Below are positions 24,269 to 35,942 of a stretch of DNA of 64,000 bases, one piece after another. This DNA comes from Polytrichum commune (lineage: Eukaryota; Streptophyta; Polytrichopsida; Polytrichales; Polytrichaceae). Location of the stretch: assembly GCA_950295325.1 (NCBI GenBank), contig OX485809.1:6262001-6326000 (forward strand), given 5' to 3'. Made by a program: the position numbers and the translations under genes. The notes under the pieces are model-generated. The model had not been told where the DNA came from. It saw nothing but the letters and a program-made list of their open reading frames with translations, and did no database searches. Position 1 is the first letter of the stretch; the number at the start of each line of letters is the position of its first letter.

Positions 24269-24290
24269 TTTACGAACGCGCGTTCGTGAA
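24269..24290. repeat. Palindrome inside coding exon 3 of locus C
   Basis: A near-perfect copy with GC centre lies in frame and is translated as DLRTRVRE. The reading frame is open on both sides. Confidence 0.9.
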
Positions 24291-24645
24291 TCTTCAGGTC
24301 CTCTAGTCCTCACCCCTCCCCCTTCAAGGGTAGGACTGCCCTCAGACACCGATACGTCGTCTTTCACCGTCGTCCCCAGGGTAGTAGACAGACATGGCGA
24401 TGACTCTACGCGACACACTGACATGGTCATTGTGGAGGACACGCAGGGGAGCCCCAATGACGTACCAGGAGTGCATGGGATGGACGTGGAAGAAACCCAT
24501 GCGGCGTGGATGGAGGATGTCAAGATGGACGCGCTCGACCTGGGCGCCGAGGAAGAAGACGCGTTGCGCATCCAGGCGACACAGGCGTCTCAACCGGAGC
24601 GTGAGGCAGAGGCCATGGAGACAGAGGCGGCTACAGCTGTGGAGG

Positions 24646-24774
24646 TTACGAACGCGCGTTTGTTAATCGTTGAGGAGGGACCTGCTGCTCGGTCCAGCGC
24701 CGCTGCCCCTCCCCCCGATGACGAGGTAACTCTCCTCTGAGAATACCATTTTTTTACGAACGCGCGTTCGTAAC
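24646..24774. repeat. Palindromes at the end of exon 3 and in intron 3 of locus C
   Basis: A degenerate in-frame copy at 24646-24666 (TTACGAACGCGCGTTTGTTA) and a good copy in the last intron at 24753-24774. Both have GC-rich centres like the exonic copy at 24269. Confidence 0.85.
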
Positions 24775-24866
24775 CTCTCTAACATCGTGATGTTTTTCTC
24801 TTCATTGACATCCAGTGGCCCGCGAGATGTGGTACTTTTGGGCCACCCCCTTTCGAGGGAGCCTAA

Positions 24867-27800
24867 AAGTATCACACAAGCCCTTCGGTGAAGGTGGCCT
24901 GCATTTGCAGGCGCCCAAGCCGAACCCGGATGATAGGTGTATAACGTGAGTAGTTAGATTTTTAAGGGAGATTAAATATGCGTCGTAGTACCTCCGGAGG
25001 TTAGGCCTTAGTTTTTTACTAGTGTGGCTTTAAACTCCACTAACCAATTTCATATCTAGTTCTAACCTTAACCTACAACCTATTCTACGCGCAGACGCAC
25101 CAGCCTTGAAACCAAGGCAATCCTAATTTGTGAATTGGGATGGTTCTGATACACCCAACCGGGTGTGACTCATACCACCCTAACTCAACGAACGGAATAA
25201 CGACAATTTGATGGACCATTCAATTCTTCCTATTTCTTTATTTAGTTCTATTTAGTTTTCTAAGCGGGGGAACTTGGCCTAAGTCCCACCCTTCACACAA
25301 ATTCCTTCTTAATTACTTACTTTTGTTTGCACGTCCTAACTCACTACATTAACATATTAGGCATCACCCCTTACCTCGGGTCTCTTGCCAACAAGGGTTT
25401 ACGATTTATTTTGTATGTTTTGATTGTTAAATGTGTTTACACTGGATAGACCACGAAATACAACTCAATGGGACCAGGGTGACGGGCGACCTGTAGGTTC
25501 AACCTGTTGCGCAATCTTCATAAATTGGGGCCATTACTCCCAATCTATGGGGCCAACAACATAATAGTGGATTCGCGGGTCATTAACCCCACCTTTCCAC
25601 CAACAACATTCAGAGTGGTCGTGTCGGTGATTAATCCGACTTACCACACACGAAACTTGCTAATAAATGAAGCTACTACCACAAAACATACCAAGGGCCC
25701 CGAAAACAATGGAATTGGGTACTCCCTTGGCGGTCAAGTGGTCAAGCCACTTGACCTTACGAGATAGGTGAGTGGGTTTAGAGATGCGTACCTTAGCCGT
25801 GCTCCCTCCAATCCTAAATGGAAGGCTTAAGGTTAGTTAATTTACCTCAATTTTCCTCGGTTGATTTGGGCTTGATGTAGGCCGAGCCGCTACCTCCTTC
25901 CTTGCTCCACTTTCCGAGCGTCGACCTTGCCTCCTTCTTTGTAACTAGTTTGGTAGTAAGCGTACCTTAGTTAACAATTAAAATATAAAGTGTTATTCTG
26001 CCCTGTAATTTAATCCAAAGCATAATTTTTATACTTAGTGCACCAAATTATCTTTCCAATGATCTAAAAATCACTCTAATCGGATAAGAAATGCAAAAGT
26101 TATGAGGGTTGGAAGTGTGAGGTCGATTCAACCGACCCTTCCAACCCACCTATCTACCTTCTAACTTCAAAAATTCATAGCACATTCCTTACTACTTGGA
26201 TCTAGGCTTTCCTTATACCATTGGAAAGCTATGAACAAGCTCTAACTAGAAAAAATTATGACATCAGCAGGTTAAGCTAATAGAAATTCAGCGGACTCCT
26301 TGTAACACAGCAGTCAATCAAGAAGGCTTAAACTATGTATCTCGCCTTCAACAATTCATATCTAATTCAAATCTTAGTCAAATCAAACGTTCTATATGAC
26401 CCTGGAGAGATATTCAAAAGATGTATTTGATAAAAATATGTGATTAGAAAGGTAAGCCGAAGTGAACCCAGCAGGTCCTCTGTAATGCAGCAGTCAACCA
26501 AAAGTTCTCAAACTATGTGTCCCATCTTGCACAATTCATATCTAATTCAAATCATGCTCAAATCAAATGTTCTAAGCCATTTTGGAAAGCTACACAAAAG
26601 TTCTACTTGGGAAAAATATAATTTCTTGGAATTAAAATTCCTATTGGGCTCGCAGGTCTGATCCAGCAGCCGCTACCCACAAGACCACCCAGTTTTTCTA
26701 CTCCATCTTTGAAAATCCATAACTAATTGTCATCTCAACCAAATCACAAATGGGAAACGGCTATGGATAGCTATATGAAATCTCTCTAAGAGAAAAATGA
26801 TAAGTATCTTGTTCTAGCTTTTGAACTAAGCCTTCAGGGCATTGGCAGATGAGGTCTATAATGCCTCTACTCAAAACTCTACCATCCAACCTACCTCTAC
26901 AAAAGAAGGAATAATTTTGTTGGTGTGTTAATAAACACACAACCTAACTAGGAGAGAGAGAGTAGAGGAGGTTCTCAAGCCTTTCTTTTAGACCATTGAG
27001 AATACATGCTAAAGGATTTTTTCCTAACTACATTGAAGCAGGGCTTCGCCCAAAAACTAGAGAAAGAGAGAGAGCTACAAGGTGGAAGGAGGGGTTTTTA
27101 AACCCTCTCACAAAAGGGTTGGACCCCTCCTCCACCGGATCCATTTTTCAAACCCTTTCCCGAAATTTTGGCTCGGGGGTTTTCCCGGTTGAGGTTGCCA
27201 CCCTCTCGCCGAGGTGGCTCCGACAAAAAACCTTTAGAAATCTTTCTAATTTTTCCGCCATCGAGTTGGCAAGGGGGCAAGTGGGCAAGTATCCCCCTTG
27301 CTCTCTTTCTTTTTTGTCTTCAAAATTCTTCACGCCGATTTTATCTTCTTACGTAAAACACCTCCAATAGTCTTGTGTGCCTCACACTAACTAATAAACT
27401 AACACTTGCTTAGCTAGCATCTACTAACATTTGCTTAATAACTAGCATCTACTAATATTTGCTTAGCTAGTTGTTTTTACTAGCTAGCACATTTTTTCTA
27501 CTTTGCTATCTTCTAGCACTACTTAGTTTCATTTTGACCTTCCTTCTTCTAGGCTAAATGCTAAATGAACTAATTTTTCCTAAATTCCCTATCAATTCTA
27601 ACTTTTAATGCTAACATTCTAACTAAAAGTGATCCCGCAGAGTGGTGGACCACTCAAAGGGTTCACACGAGAGCCCTCTTCAGCGATCCCCCTTAGGGCC
27701 GAACAGTTTTGTAGGACACGGCATCATTTTGCCTTAGGAAAATGTGATAGACTATCACGTGAGAAATGTAAATATTCAACGGATTAATATATGAGCCTAT

Positions 27801-27890
27801 GTTATCTGCATCTTGTTGCTTCAAATTCTCTGCCCTCGACCCCTTCTCGTATATTGTATATGTTGATGCGATTATGTTCATTCTTGCATA
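24867..27890. other. Non-coding, LTR-like region between loci C and B
   Basis: No gene is supportable. A motif at about 24931 (CCGGATGATAGGTG) resembles one near the left end of the 1612-bp insertion (11232, CCGGATGATGGGTT), which suggests related LTR-type DNA. A repeat of about 180 bp (ACAATTCATATCTAATTCAA at 26343 and 26529) and the GGAAAGCTA words are typical of decayed retroelement LTRs. No ends or target-site duplication were defined. Confidence 0.4.
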
Positions 27891-27898
27891 CCCACCTC

Positions 27899-28006
27899 AT
27901 TCGCGAACGCTCGTTCGTGAAAGGCTGCGACCCACTGTCCACCTCATTCGCGAACGACCGCTCGTAAATGTACGTGTAGCCGCGCTCACGAACGAGCGCT
28001 CGTAAG
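27899..28006. repeat. Three palindromes upstream of locus B
   Basis: Copies near 27899, 27948 and 27986 with arms GCGAACG or ACGAACG and centres CT, AC and AG. The last two are degenerate. They lie 125-230 bp before the putative start codon of locus B. Confidence 0.85.
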
Positions 28007-28130
28007 TGATGCGCACCGCTGGACCAGATTTTGACTTTGTTGTGTATGCTTGAGTTAGCACTTAGATTCCAAGAGGTTAGGCAATCAAGGGTAATGTCTA
28101 ACTTTCCTTTTTGTATAGGAGTCTCAAGCT

Positions 28131-31100
28131 ATGGATCTCATTCTCTCCGAGGAGCCATCCACAGATGCCCATGTTCTTCAATTGGAGCCTGCCGAGGTGG
28201 AAGTTGATCCACTTGTCGATGTCCAACCGGGAAAGGTGTTCTCTATGTCAACTCTTCCTTTTGTTTCCAAGCACTTCCGGTACCTTGGCTTTCAATATAT
28301 TTTGGGCTTAATCTCATATCTTTGTTTCCACCCTTGTAGATTGATTCACCTCATCAATCCGACCTCGTGCGTCATCTTGATGAGTCTAATGCGGAGGAGA
28401 CTGAGCTCGAAATTCGGAGATCCCAAAAAGAAGACTCTATCGGTGTGATTCATAGGGTTCGCATCAAACCTCTTGCTAAGTCACGTTTCTCTATTCCATT
28501 GTGCCGCTTGCAATGTCTTCCTTTTGTTCGCCCCATCAGCGAGGTCGATGTTGCTCGGCTGCAAAACGAATTTGTCATGGGTTACCGTGACGGTGACCGT
28601 GCGATGTATGTCTCTCCCTACAACAACCTTGATGAGGTGCTTCTAGTTTCGGACGACATTCGAGCCTCCTGGAGTTCACTATGGCAGGAGTCTAGTGATG
28701 AGTTTGATTCCATGCTCGAGAAGGATTCCGACCTCTCTCAATTTGTTGGCAAGATGTTTTTCGTGTGGGAGGGGAATCATCGCTTGACGGCTTGGCTTAG
28801 ACACATTAACAAGCACCATTCCATGGACAAAGATTGGCACATCTCCGTGGACTGCATTGTTGTCGACCCGAGAAACTGTGCTGCCATCTTCCTTAATGCC
28901 ATGAATGACATCAACTGGTAAGTTTGTTTTTGTTTGGGTTCTCATTGTTTGTTTTCCATTCTCAAAAATTTTCATCTTTTGTTTCTCGCTTACTTATTCC
29001 TTGTAGGTCCACGGAGCACGACCATGTCAAGGACAACCTTCCCGCCAAGCTCCTCCGCATTCGAACATTTGGGAAGATGAAACTTGAGGAGTTCAAGGAC
29101 CTCATTTCTCCCCAAGACTACAAGACTTGCGAGGCCAAAATGCTAAAGACTCCAACTTGGTATCCTCTTACCTTGGACGTATTCGTCAAATTCTTGTATA
29201 AGGTGATTCTTCCTCCCCTTCCTTTTGCTTTGATAGCCCACAAGCATGTGTTCATACTTGCCATCTTACCCTCCAAATACAGTGACATATATAGGCTTAT
29301 GCCTTTCTCCTCTTTATTTATGTGATTCATTTTCATTAAGAGCCCACAAGCATGTGTTCATACTTGCCATCTTACCCTCCAAAAACAATGACATATATGG
29401 GATTATGCCTTTCTCCTCTTCATTTATGTGATTCATTTTCATTAAGAGCCTACAAACATGTGTTCATACTTGCCATCTTACCCTCCAAAAACAATGACAT
29501 ATATGGGATTATGCCTTTCTCCTCTTCATTTATGTGATTCATTTTCATTAAGAGCCTACAAGCATGTGTTCATATTTGCCATCTTACCCTCCAAAAACAA
29601 TGACATATATGGGCTTATGCCTTTCTCCTCTTCATTTCTGTCATTCATTTTCACTTCTCTTTGTGTGTTTTAGAGAGAGATCTCGAACGCAGCCGACACT
29701 GCAGCAAGGTTGTACCGGGAGAATACACCCGAATCCTGCAGGTCAGCTACCGAAATTTGGGATACTATGACCAAAGCGCAAGATAAACTCATCAAGAGTA
29801 TTCGGACTCGAAATTTCGAGAAGTTCATTTCCGTCGCCCACAAGGATAATGGCGAAGACTTCTTCTACAAGGTGCGCCTCCGATTTGTTTTACTTTTGGC
29901 TTTCAACTTCATCTTTCATCCATTCTAGTTTTATATTTTCTTACACTCTCATATGTTGCAGATTGACCGTCATTTTTCCACCTTCATGTACCCCGATATG
30001 ACGATAGAAAAACTTCAAAAGGTGGTAACCACCCATGTCGATGCCTGTTTCAAAGCCAAGTGGCTTCGGTGGTGGAATTCTCCCGCCAAGGTCAAAATGG
30101 AAAATCAATTCCCCTCTTCTCTTCCTCTCCGTGAGAAAGTCCTTGACGACTGGCTTAACAAAGCTTCTTTTTGGGCACATGTACATCTTCATCTTTTATG
30201 TCTTCTTGTTTGTTAGTTTCTCTCATTTCCATATCTAACTGTTGGTCTCTCTTTACATAGTTGGAGAAGGGCGTTGAGGCTGAGATTGCATCGTTTGAGA
30301 ACGAGTTGTCCGTGGACATTGATTGGAATTCCACGGAGATTTTAGACCCGTCCAATTATATTGAGCATTGGAGGCTCATTTTGTGGGACAAGGCTTTCCG
30401 GGTGTATTTTGAGGACAAGGCCGATTTAACATTTAGTAAAGGCCTTGACCTCTTCGAGTTCGACGAAGGCCCCATCGCCATCAAACGCGTTGCTTACCGG
30501 TACTCTTTTCCTTTCATTTTTTTCATCGCTTTCGTTTCCTTTCCACGGCCATTTTCTTACTCTATGTTTTCCATTTTCTAGGTACATTCACCGCGAGCTC
30601 TTTGTGAAGAATGCTTTGCCTCCTTTGTCTTTGCCCGCTTTCCTTTTGGAGTGGATCGATGTCCACTCCAATCTTTGTGTATATACGGCCATGCAAGTTG
30701 CAAAGTTTCCACCCTCGCACTTGAAGGAATGTGGTTGGTACTTGGATTGCTCTCGTGCATTCGTGCCCGATGAAGAAGAAGCCCTTTACGGCAGCCTTGT
30801 GAACTCCGGCCCCGACGTCATTGAATTGGATGAGGAGCCAGATGAACCTACTCCCACTCCTCCATCGATTGAGAAGGATGTTGCGCCCCTCAAGGGTAGA
30901 GGCAGAGGTAAGAAGGCTCTCGCCCATGCCTCTTCTCAAGTTTCCTCACGTTCTAATGCTAAGGCCTCCGTTCAACGCAATGTTCCTCCAGCCACCACCG
31001 TGGTTGGAAGTCCCACCGGCACTCCATCTGCCGCCCTCACCAATCCGGTAGTTGCTCCTTCTCATAGCGGTGTAACCATTCCATCTGTGCCTCGCAAGCG

Positions 31101-32685
31101 GAAGGTTGTTGCACCTGATACGTCGGCAACTTCCTCCGACATGTCATCTTGCCTTTCTTTGATTGAGAATGTGGACATGGGGGAGCTCATTGAGGATCTC
31201 ATGAAGACCAAAGTTCCACCTCCGGCCTACCGACGCATCCAAGACTTCCTAACAAAGGTTTGTGTGCATTGTTTTATTCTTTCATTCAATGTATTTCATC
31301 ATTTTCTTGTTTTTTGACTTTGTTTGCATTTTGGCATTTCAGGTTGGAGCGGGTCGTACTCGTCCAAACACCAAGCATAAGGTTCACACGGGCATTGATC
31401 TCCTGTTTGCAGATGTGCCCGAGAACCTACGTGTTCCGGGCATCACTGCCTCATCCTTGGATGTTCCTCACTGGAACATCCGCTCAACCACTTACTTTGA
31501 GGTTCTGTTTGCATTCGCGAATGCCAACCTTCATAACGATGGCGTCCTCGTCTTTGCGCATGTTGCCGATCCAGAGGTTTCGAGATCAATTCATAACTGG
31601 GCTTACACAGAGGATTTCTATGTTGCCGAGGACTAGTTCGGCATGAACAACCTCGATCTTCAATCTCCCTCTAATCCGTCTGAACTGGTACTTCTTCTTG
31701 GCCTTCATCCATTTTCATTCATAGTCTTTTTGTTTTGTTCTTGTTTTTCTAACTCTAGCTTTCACAATTTGTGTAGACTCGGAAATTTTGTCATCAAGGT
31801 ACTTGTGCGGAACCGGTCCGTTTTGAATGTCCGCACGTCGGACTTCATGGACATGGGCTACAATCTCAAACGAGATGGTTGGCTCAACAGCTTCACCGAT
31901 TTTAAAAACCAATCCGTGAGGGTCAACGGGGTGCCTTGGAGAGGCGCTCGTGAAAAGCGCCCGGAATTCTTTTCGATCTTTTTCTCCGCCCTCACAGGTA
32001 AAGACGACATTATATTGGATTGGCAATGTAGTGTTGGTTCGTTCTTCTTCTCTAGTTTTTCTCATTTCTTTCCTTTTGGATTTTTTGATTTCATTTGTAA
32101 TCGGTTCCTTATTCATTTCCCAATGCTAATCCCTTCGCATTTTGTTTGTTTAGGAGGTTTCATCATAGCATGCCGCTCCATTCAACGCCATATTGTGGCG
32201 CTTGAATCCGACATTGATGTCTTCAAGTCCATCATCCTCCCTCTTCGCGAGCCTGACCAAGAACAGATCTCTCAATCCGCTGCCCCTCAACGAGGCTCCG
32301 TTTTTGCTCCTCCTCCTTGAAAGATGGCCAAGCGCAATTTCGATTTGCTTTGTGAGTAAGTTCGTTCGTTGATTCTACCTTGTTTTCCTTTGTATCTTCA
32401 AGTGTTTGACATAGAAATATGTGCTCATGTTTCTCTTTCTTTTCATCTATGTGCAGAGTTCAAATTGAAAGCCCCATCCGCGTTCCTAATGCGGAGATTT
32501 TTGCAACGCCTTCGGCGACGTTCGAGCTCCCTTCTTATGCTTCAGAGCTTGCCCATCGTTTGGCCGAAACACCATCCCCACCTCCTAGTCGTATCCGGCC
32601 TTACAACAAACTAGTATTGGATTTCCTAGACATAGAGGCAGAGCAGGGCGAGGAAAGTGATAGACATAGTAGTCATAGTGGTTGA
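28131..32685 (+). pseudogene. Locus B: ParB-like / DNA methyltransferase-like fusion gene, decayed
   Basis: Eleven exons: 28131-28235, 28340-28917, 29007-29202, 29674-29871, 29962-30180, 30261-30499, 30582-31257, 31343 to about 31687, 31777-32036, 32154-32355 and 32457-32685 (TGA). Most boundaries and phases match locus A. Exon 2 encodes the ParB-like module (FSIPLCRLQCLPFVRP, FVWEGNHRLTAW, CIVVDPRN, FLNAMNDIN). Middle exons carry KAKWLRWWNSP and FPPSHLKECGWYLDC, both mirrored in locus A. The C-terminal part has LLFADVPENLRVPG (altered motif IV), GVLVFAHVADPE, VPWRGAREK, and DWQCSVGG then ACRSIQRHIVALESD (motif I region). Lesions: TAG at 31634-31636 where locus A has Trp, and TGA at 32318-32320, with homology to locus A continuing after both. 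The exon 8 donor is also off: the good GT at 31688 gives the wrong phase, and a weak GT at 31678 would fit. A 5' leader intron is likely (AG at 28118-28119). Confidence 0.72.
29235..29655. repeat. 106-bp tandem repeat in intron 3 of locus B
   Basis: Four copies begin at 29235, 29341, 29447 and 29553 with few differences. The unit includes ACAAGCATGTGTTCATACTT and GCCTTTCTCCTCTTCATTTA. It produces a periodic false frame. Confidence 0.95.
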
Positions 32686-32819
32686 CTACGATTCGTGCAT
32701 CTCTAACCTCCATCTCATATGTATTGCGTTTGCTAAAGTTTTTATAAAAGTGTTTTATGAATTTCAATTTTCCTTTTGCAATCCCATATATCTCCTTGGT
32801 CGTCTTATGTTGGTGTTTG
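32686..32819. other. 3' flank of locus B
   Basis: Short AT-rich sequence between the locus B stop and the tandem array. No signal was recognised. Confidence 0.4.
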
Positions 32820-34195
32820 AGGCTAGCCTCTCGGAATCTAAGTGCTAACTCAAACATTCAAAACAATGCGAAATCTGGTCCAAGACCCTTGAGTGCCTAA
32901 CCTCTCTGAATCTAAGTGCTACCTCAAGCATACAAAACAAAGTCAAAATCTGGTCCAACACCCTTGAGTGCCTAGCCTCTTGGAATCTAAGTGCTAACTC
33001 AAACATACAAAACAATGCGAAATCTGGTCCAAGACCCTTGAATGCCTAGCCTCTCGGAATCTAAGTGCTAACCCAAACATTCAAAACAATGCGAAATCTG
33101 GTCCAAGACCCTTGAGTGCCTAACCTCTCGGAATCTAAGTGCTACCTCAAGCATACAAAACAAAGTCAAAATCTGGTCCAACACCCTTGAGTGCCTAGCC
33201 TCTCGGAATCTAAGTGCTAACTCAAACATACAAAACAATGCGAAATCTGGTCCAAGACCCTTGAATGCCTAGCCTCTCGGAATCTAAGTGCTAACCCAAA
33301 CATTCAAAACAATTTGAAATCTGGTCCATTACCCTTCAAAGGCCTAGCCTCTCGGAATCTATGTGCTAACTCAAGCATACACAACAAAGTCAAAATCTGG
33401 TCCATTACCCTTGAAAGGCCTAGCCTATCGGAATCTAAGTGCTAACTCAAACATTCAAATCAATGCGAAATCTGGTCCATTACCCTTCAAAGGCCTAGCC
33501 TCTCGGAATCTAAGTGCTAACTCAAACATACAAAACAATGCGAAATCTGGTCCAAGACCCTTGAATGCCTAGCCTCTCGGAATCTAAGTGCTAACCCAAA
33601 CATTCAAAACAATTCGAAATCTGGTCCATTACCCTTCAAAGGCCTAGCCTCTCGGAATCTATGTGCTAACTCAAGCATACACAACAAAGTCAAAATCTGG
33701 TCCATTACCCTTGAAAGGCCTAGCCTATCGGAATCTAAGTGCTAACTCAAACATTCAAATCAATGCGAAATCTGGTCCATTACCCTTCAAAGGCCTAGCC
33801 TCTCGGAATCTAAGTGCTAACTCAAACATACAAATCAATGCGAAATCTGGTACATGACCCTTGAAAGGCCTAGCCTCTCGGAATCTAAGTGCTAACTCAA
33901 GCATACAAAACAATGCGAAATCTGGTCCATTACCCTTGAAAGGCCTAGCCTCTCGGAATCTAAGTGCTAACTCAAACATACAAAACAATGCGAAATCTGG
34001 TCCATGATCCTTGAAAGGCCTAGCCTCTCGGAATCTAAGTGCTAGCTCAAACATTCAAATCAATGCGAAATCTGGTCCATTACCCTTCAAAGGCCTAGCC
34101 TCTCGGAATCTAAGTGCTAACTCAAGCATACAAAACAATGCGAAATCTGGTCCATTACCCTTCAAAGGCCTAGAGTCTCGGAATCTAAGTGGCCA
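32820..34195. repeat. 75-bp tandem array
   Basis: About 18 copies of a 74-75-bp unit built on AGCCTCTCGGAATCTAAGTG and GCGAAATCTGGTCCA. Subfamilies alternate: copies with GACCCTTGAATG and copies with TTACCCTTCAAAGG form a higher-order pattern. Open frames here are repeat artefacts. Confidence 0.95.
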
Positions 34196-34235
34196 CATTT
34201 GGTATGAAGGGGGGAGGTTAGATTTTTTGTTGGGT

Positions 34236-35500
34236 AGGCTCTCGGCTCCGAGAGGGTAATCACTTGGGCTCTAGGACCAGATATTGTTTCAATGTGGGTG
34301 GTTACATGTTTGGTTGGGTAGGCTCTCGGCTAGTTAGTGTAGAGTCTTAGTTAGAGGGGCCAGATTTTGGATGAATGTGAAAGCCTTCAAGTTCTGTTAG
34401 TTTAGGCTCTCGGCTAGGTAGTCTAAGGTCTTAGTTAGAGGGGCCATATTTTGGATGAATGTGAAAGCCTTCAAGTTCTGTTAGTTTAGGCTCTCGGCTA
34501 GTTAGTGTAGAGTCTTAGTTAGAGGGGCCAGATTTTGGATGAATGTGAAAGCCTTCAAGTTCTGTTAGTTTAGGCTCTCGGCTAGGTAGTCTAAGGTCTT
34601 AGTTAGAGGGGCCATATTTTGGATGAATGTGAAAGCCTTCAAGTTCTGTTAGTTTAGGCTCTCGGCTAGTTAGTGTAGAGTCTTAGTTAGAGGGGCCAGA
34701 TTTTGGATGAATTTGAAAGCCTTCAAGTTCTGTTAGTTTAGGCTCTTGGCTAGTTAGTGTAGAGTCTTAGTTAGAGGGGCCAGATTTTGGATGAATGTGA
34801 AAGCCTTCAAGTTCTGTTAGTTTAGGCTCTCGGCTAGGTAGTCTAAGGTCTTAGTTAGAGGGGCCATATTTTGGATGAATGTGAAAGCCTTCAAGTTCTT
34901 TTAGTTTAGGCTCTCGGCTAGGTAGTCTAATGTCTTAGTGTAAGGGCTAGTTAGTGTAAGGTCTTAGTTAGAGGGGGCCATATTTTGGATGAATGTGAAA
35001 GCTTAGAGGTTATGTTTGTTTAGGCTCTCACCTAGTTAGTGCAGGTCTTAGTTATAGGGGGCCATATTTTGGATGAATGTGAATGCTTCAAGGTTATGTT
35101 TGTTTAGGCTCTCGGCTAGTTAGTTCAAGGTCTTAGTTATATGGGGCCATATTTTGGATGAATGTGAAAGCTTAGAGGTTATGTTTGTTTAGGCTCTCAC
35201 CTAGTTAGTGCAGGTCTTAGTTATAGGGGGCCATATTTTGGATGAATGTGAATGCTTCAAGGTTATGTTTGTTTAGGCTCTCGGCTAGTTAGTTCAAGGT
35301 CTTAGTTATATGGGGCCATATTTTGGATCAATGTGAAAGCTTAGAGGTCATGTTTGTTTAGGCTCCCGGCTAGTTAGTGAAGGTCTTAGTTATAGAGGGC
35401 CATATTTTGGATGAATGTGAAAGCTTCAAGGTTATGTTTGTTTAGGCTCTCGGCTAGTTAGTTCAAGGTCTTAGTTATAGGGGGCCATGTATTGGATGAG
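34236..35500. repeat. 84-bp tandem array
   Basis: About 14 copies of a unit with TTAGGCTCTCGGCTAGTTAG and GGATGAATGTGAAAGC. Period is 84 bp at 34320, 34404 and 34488. From about 34920 the units diverge in sequence and length (GGCCATATTTTGGATGAATG type). Confidence 0.92.
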
Positions 35501-35748
35501 GGGTTCATCATATGGTGGTCTAGCCCGGATCCTCTCATCGAGTTTTGATTCACCCCTTTAATACAAGGCAATCAAACCAAATATACTACCAATCATAGAC
35601 ACCTCACCTTTCTCCCTTTTCACATTAGCCCCTTAACAAATGCAATGAGTTGGGCAACTATATATCGGCCACAAATGGTTGCAAGCTCCAATTCATGCAA
35701 GCTTCACTAAAGGTGCGTCTCTCGGCCTCTCTTCATATTTTGTTTGCT

Positions 35749-35942
35749 CTTGAGTTGTATTTAGCTTGTGATTGTGAATTTGTTGGTTTCTACTTCAAAT
35801 ATGATCTTTTGAGGTTAGGCCAGATTTTCAACTTGTGAGGTTCAATGGCCTTGAGTTGTATTTGGCTTGTGATTGTGTATTTGTTGGTTTCTACTTCAAA
35901 TCTGATCTTTTGAGGTTAGGCCAGATTTTCAAGTTGTGAGGT
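35749..35942. repeat. 101-bp direct duplication
   Basis: Two copies (35749-35849 and 35850-35942) share TTGAGTTGTATTTAGCTTGT-like sequence and GATCTTTTGAGGTTAGGCCA. The remaining spacer 35501-36447 has no gene. It includes one palindrome copy at 36294-36315. Confidence 0.85.

Larger units (their letters stand above)
20403..24866 (+). pseudogene. Locus C: second-type ParB-like / methyltransferase-like fusion gene, decayed
   Basis: Four coding exons: 20403-21697, 21814-23139, 23286-24725 and 24816-24866 (TAA). The first ATG follows directly on an acceptor (TTGCAG), so an upstream leader exon is expected. Exon 1 ends with a ParB-like module carrying the motif FWIIDGQHSLEA (near 21405-21435). 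Exon 2 has VVVDLYEK (near 22756) aligning with the altered methyltransferase motif IV of loci A and B, then GAVSLVFLTY. Motif I spans the exon 2/3 junction as GETIYNVCGGSKFMYTAM then MLGLVVNNFVDAV. Exon 3 continues with an acidic, Pro-rich region and a coiled coil (LNAKLKQKMKEDMAKAVEE). Lesions: a 1-bp loss near 21119 (frame change within GEN-DAVKATR), TAG at 21500-21502, and TAG at 24168-24170 followed by 185 further open codons. Coding GC is clearly higher than in the neighbourhood. Function is unknown; a DNA-binding role is inferred. Confidence 0.65.

Noticed and set aside
4222-31636. A-to-I RNA editing of TAG to Trp as an explanation for the in-frame stops
   Set aside because: It would fit the Trp positions, but such nuclear editing is not established in plants and frameshifts are also present. 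Cytosine decay is simpler.
32820-34195. Possible CRISPR array
   Set aside because: Units are tandem without unique spacers, 75 bp long, and the setting is a eukaryotic nuclear genome.
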